Made by a program: the position numbers and the translations under genes
The notes under the pieces: generated by a model
What the model was told of the DNA's origin: nothing
The model's input: the letters and a program-made list of their open reading frames with translations, nothing else
The model's database searches: none
DNA from: Chitinophagales bacterium
Lineage (GTDB): Bacteria; Bacteroidota; Bacteroidia; Chitinophagales; UBA2359
Assembly: GCA_020629335.1 (NCBI GenBank)
Contig: JAHDDN010000211.1
Span: forward strand, 1-8,970
Reading direction: 5' to 3'
DNA length: 8,970 bases
Shown here: piece by piece, positions 8,101-8,970 of the stretch
Numbering within the stretch: position 1 is the stretch's first letter
Layout of the letters: each line of letters starts with the position of its first letter

Positions 8101-8678
8101 TGAAAAGGAATATTATTATCGGTAATGGCAGCTAATACTTCCACATCATTTCGGAGCTTACCAGCCATTTGGAGGTTAAAATTAGAATTGACGACCAAAT
8201 CTTGAGAGTTACCAAAGGAAATGCCTCTTGAGAAACTCCCTGAATAATCCAGCCCATCCAAGTCGAATATATCCCCTTGCTTTTTATTGAGGGTATAAGA
8301 TTGGAGGTGGAGCGGTTGATCTCCTGCTCTTTGTATGACAGAAGATTTCTTACGAGCAAACTTTTTGCTCAAACTAAAGGAAAATACCCGATAAGAAACG
8401 GCTAATGAGTCAACTGTAGGCTTATTCTTCCAAATTAATTGAGCACTGCCATGCAATACTTCATAATCGCTTAACGGAATTATCTGCTCCCCATCTTTAA
8501 TAAGCACGCTTTTAGGCACAATAGACAGCGTATCAAGTTGAATACTATCTTCAGCAGTGGCTATCCATTGTGTTCTCCAATTGCTCAAGGATTGGTCTTG
8601 GGCGCTTGATTGGAGACAATAGCTTAGCAGTATTACTGAATATAAAATGATATGTTTGACTAAAAGCGATGCTTTCAC
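5151..8678 (-). CDS. Large predicted outer-membrane beta-barrel protein, function unknown
   Basis: I do not know a named function for this 1175-residue protein. It starts with a signal peptide (residues 1-26, cleavage SSA|Q; Cys21 follows Tyr, so not a lipobox). Residues about 50-105 and 300-350 look like two copies of one small beta module. Between them is a highly patterned stretch (146-241) with GSFSRGISFGN, QPEGNTQQIQDFDQV and GDYELLRPDTYF. Residues 455-517 hold FTDVGEGNGNY, NGRIYEW and SPKRRR. From about 510 to the end the chain is dominated by alternating amphipathic strands with aromatic girdle residues, broken by polar loops; one loop (848-859) matches an EF-hand calcium loop, D-x-N-x-N-G-I-x-x-x-x-E. 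It ends in Phe, as expected of a BAM substrate. The start is GTG: TAG lies two codons upstream and no other NTG codon fits before the signal peptide. No TonB-box or carboxypeptidase-like plug was recognised. The overall plan faintly recalls SprA, but at half its length I would not equate them. Unlinked to neighbours by operon structure. Confidence 0.85.
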   Translation of the reverse strand: MKASLLVKHIILYSVILLSYCLQSSAQDQSLSNWRTQWIATAEDSIQLDTLSIVPKSVLIKDGEQIIPLSDYEVLHGSAQLIWKNKPTVDSLAVSYRVFSFSLSKKFARKKSSVIQRAGDQPLHLQSYTLNKKQGDIFDLDGLDYSGSFSRGISFGNSQDLVVNSNFNLQMAGKLRNDVEVLAAITDNNIPFQPEGNTQQIQDFDQVYIQLKKGKSTLLLGDYELLRPDTYFLNFNKKLQGVSFSSAYHFDEKRRISGSASVAIAKGKFARNIIQPLEGNQGPYKLRGANNELYIIVLSASERVFIDGQEMKRGTEFDYTIDYNSAEVSFTNHRLITKDSRIVVEFEYSNINYLRTTSHMNTTYQSDKLKLQFNFYGEGDNKNQPIFRESLSEFEKETLRSVGDNLDQAFISGIVPLSPPYPTDRVLYIQKDTLSNGVNIPIFQYAVEESETLFTLSFTDVGEGNGNYVLSDSGINGRIYEWVAADSLTQAKQGRFEPISVLVSPKRRRMITVGADYQISSNGLLKAEWALSNNDINTFSDLDQNDNNGTAAKLAYSSDWKLSKAKKINLQVRADYEYVNEDFNVIERYRLLEFERNWNVLGVKQKTDEHIINGGFSLIKDRWASFDYEYSKFNRVNYYNGDLHKAKARIDKNGWNMQFLGSYLTSSDSLFNTRFIRPKLSLSKSFNQLNGWTLGGIYEGENNLINQKAIGKLTNQSFNFDQYTAFIEKADSGMLNWRMKYILRTDENLEMEELSPFSTGHTFNLSGRLGETARHQLIWDFSYRELELHRDTIINENQSTILGKLQYNWVAFNGFVRSSTLYQVSSGQTQVIDYEYAPDVNGNYFYRDLNDNGIRELNEFLLLNENDLTYDTLYRRVLLPTDEYVKTNNLLLNQSLAINPKAKWFEKTGVRKMLALFATQTNWQINRKLPFSNDWGAFNPFANTGIAANDSTSSSISSSLRNTLYFNRSHAKFGVDLYQNNIYNEVILLGGSDSRRKTEEGIKVRYNISKKLSTKFQYLQERQNSISLAIIGNNYRIDGWELRPSITYIDGAKLRLTASYRYKNSISQSLVPENMEGEIPATIHQFSLESKYSWMAQRNISANLSFAQTSFEGDPSAPYVYEMLDSFQDGNNYLWSIAYDTKLGKQLQLSLIYDGRKSGDNAPRHVGRAQLRAIF

Positions 8679-8845
8679 CTTCTAAAGATGCAATTTTATA
8701 TGATTTGGTTGATTGTTTATTCTTTTTTATCATTCCTTTAACGAATGTAAGGCGTATTAATTGGGAATTGAGTAGCTTTAAGGACAATTTTTAGGATGCG
8801 TGAGGGATGGGAGTGGTATGTGGCGTATATGTGATGGCTTATGGA

Positions 8846-8896
8846 GCTTAGGTGTACGCAGGCTTGCCCCGAAGGGGAAGACAAGTACACCTTAGC
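8846..8896. repeat. Large imperfect palindrome (hairpin) in the GC-rich flank
   Basis: Outer arms 8846-8857 (GCTTAGGTGTAC) and 8885-8896 (GTACACCTTAGC) pair at 11 of 12 positions with one T-T mismatch. Inside an asymmetric internal loop, CTT-g-CCCC at 8863-8870 pairs with GGGGAAG at 8874-8880 around a 3-base GAA loop, with one bulged G. There is no T tract on either side, so it is not a standard terminator. A palindrome of this kind in a compositionally distinct patch resembles dispersed extragenic palindromes, but copy number cannot be judged from one window. Confidence 0.75.
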
Positions 8897-8952
8897 GGAA
8901 TAGACAGCACATAGGCACATAAGAGCGGACAGCCCGACCTGCGCCTTCGGCG

Positions 8953-8970
8953 AATGCATAATGCATAATG
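8953..8970. repeat. Heptamer tandem repeat AATGCAT running off the right edge
   Basis: AATGCAT occurs at 8953-8959 and 8960-8966, followed by AATG at 8967-8970 at the window end, giving about 2.6 units. The array may continue outside the window. Only two full units are visible, so a chance occurrence is possible. Confidence 0.5.

Larger units (their letters stand above)
8679..8970. other. Non-coding right flank with a GC-rich right half
   Basis: No convincing gene was found in these 292 bases. The left part (8679-8800) is AT-rich and is the leader and presumed promoter region of the barrel gene. The composition then changes: 8841-8950 is 57% G+C by my count, well above the surrounding genes. 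This half contains a large palindrome (listed separately), an 8-base tandem duplication GCACATA(G/A) at 8907-8922, a short CGCC-TTC-GGCG hairpin at 8942-8952 and heptamer repeats at the edge. A minus-strand frame at 8738-8959 is open but its translation follows the palindromes and resembles no protein I know. Confidence 0.6.

Noticed and set aside
8616..8618. Cys21 as a lipoprotein attachment site in the barrel protein
   Set aside because: The residue before Cys21 is Tyr, which does not fit a lipobox (Gly, Ala or Ser expected), while SSA|Q at 26-27 is a good signal peptidase I site.
8691..8698. TAAAATTG as a -7 promoter box for the barrel gene
   Set aside because: One mismatch to TAnnTTTG, no TTG at a suitable -33 distance, and it would leave a leader of only about 7-13 bases. 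Too weak to list.
8551..8787. Minus-strand 78-codon frame overlapping the start of the barrel gene
   Set aside because: It is in another frame and would need a frameshift to join the barrel protein; the in-frame GTG already gives a complete signal peptide.
8738..8959. Minus-strand 73-codon open frame beginning in the GC-rich patch
   Set aside because: Its codons follow the palindrome and tandem repeats, it crosses a sharp composition change, and the product has no domain or signal I recognise. More likely a chance frame in a repeat element.
8953..8970. Start of a CRISPR array or other long repeat array
   Set aside because: Only about 2.6 units of a 7-base repeat with no spacers are visible; this does not have CRISPR architecture.

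Overview
The window reads as chromosomal DNA from a member of the Bacteroidota. The genes are AT-rich. The central gene ends in a type A C-terminal sorting domain of the type IX secretion system (T9SS), which is largely confined to that phylum. One gene start has a match to the Bacteroidota -7 promoter element TAnnTTTG, and none of the starts depends on a clear Shine-Dalgarno site. The combination of a T9SS-exported protease with PKD repeats and a very large outer-membrane barrel fits Flavobacteriia, Cytophagia or Saprospiria; I cannot resolve further.

Layout: (1) 1-968, minus strand: a trans-type polyprenyl diphosphate synthase, open at the left window edge but almost full length. It makes isoprenoid chains in the cytoplasm. 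(2) 969-1094: a 126-base divergent intergenic region with a promoter candidate for the synthase and an imperfect direct repeat. (3) 1095-5039, plus strand: a 1314-residue secreted lysyl-endopeptidase-like serine protease, followed by a CARDB-like domain, a DSWGDG-type beta domain, seven PKD-like repeats and a T9SS sorting domain. (4) 5040-5150: convergent intergenic region with a strong intrinsic terminator. (5) 5151-8678, minus strand: a 1175-residue predicted outer-membrane beta-barrel protein of unknown function, starting at GTG. (6) 8679-8970: non-coding stretch whose right half is GC-rich, with a large imperfect palindrome and short tandem repeats, possibly a dispersed repeat element.

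The three genes are each on their own transcription unit (divergent, then convergent), so there is no operon. The synthase looks like housekeeping isoprenoid metabolism. The protease is a typical exported or surface-anchored digestive enzyme. The barrel protein shares the cell envelope with the protease's export route, but nothing in the sequence ties the two functionally. I do not see a convincing undescribed multi-gene system. The most interesting items are the residue-level case for lysine specificity in the protease, the alternating higher-order PKD array, the uncharacterised barrel family with its duplicated beta module and EF-hand-like loop, and the GC-rich palindromic element at the right edge.
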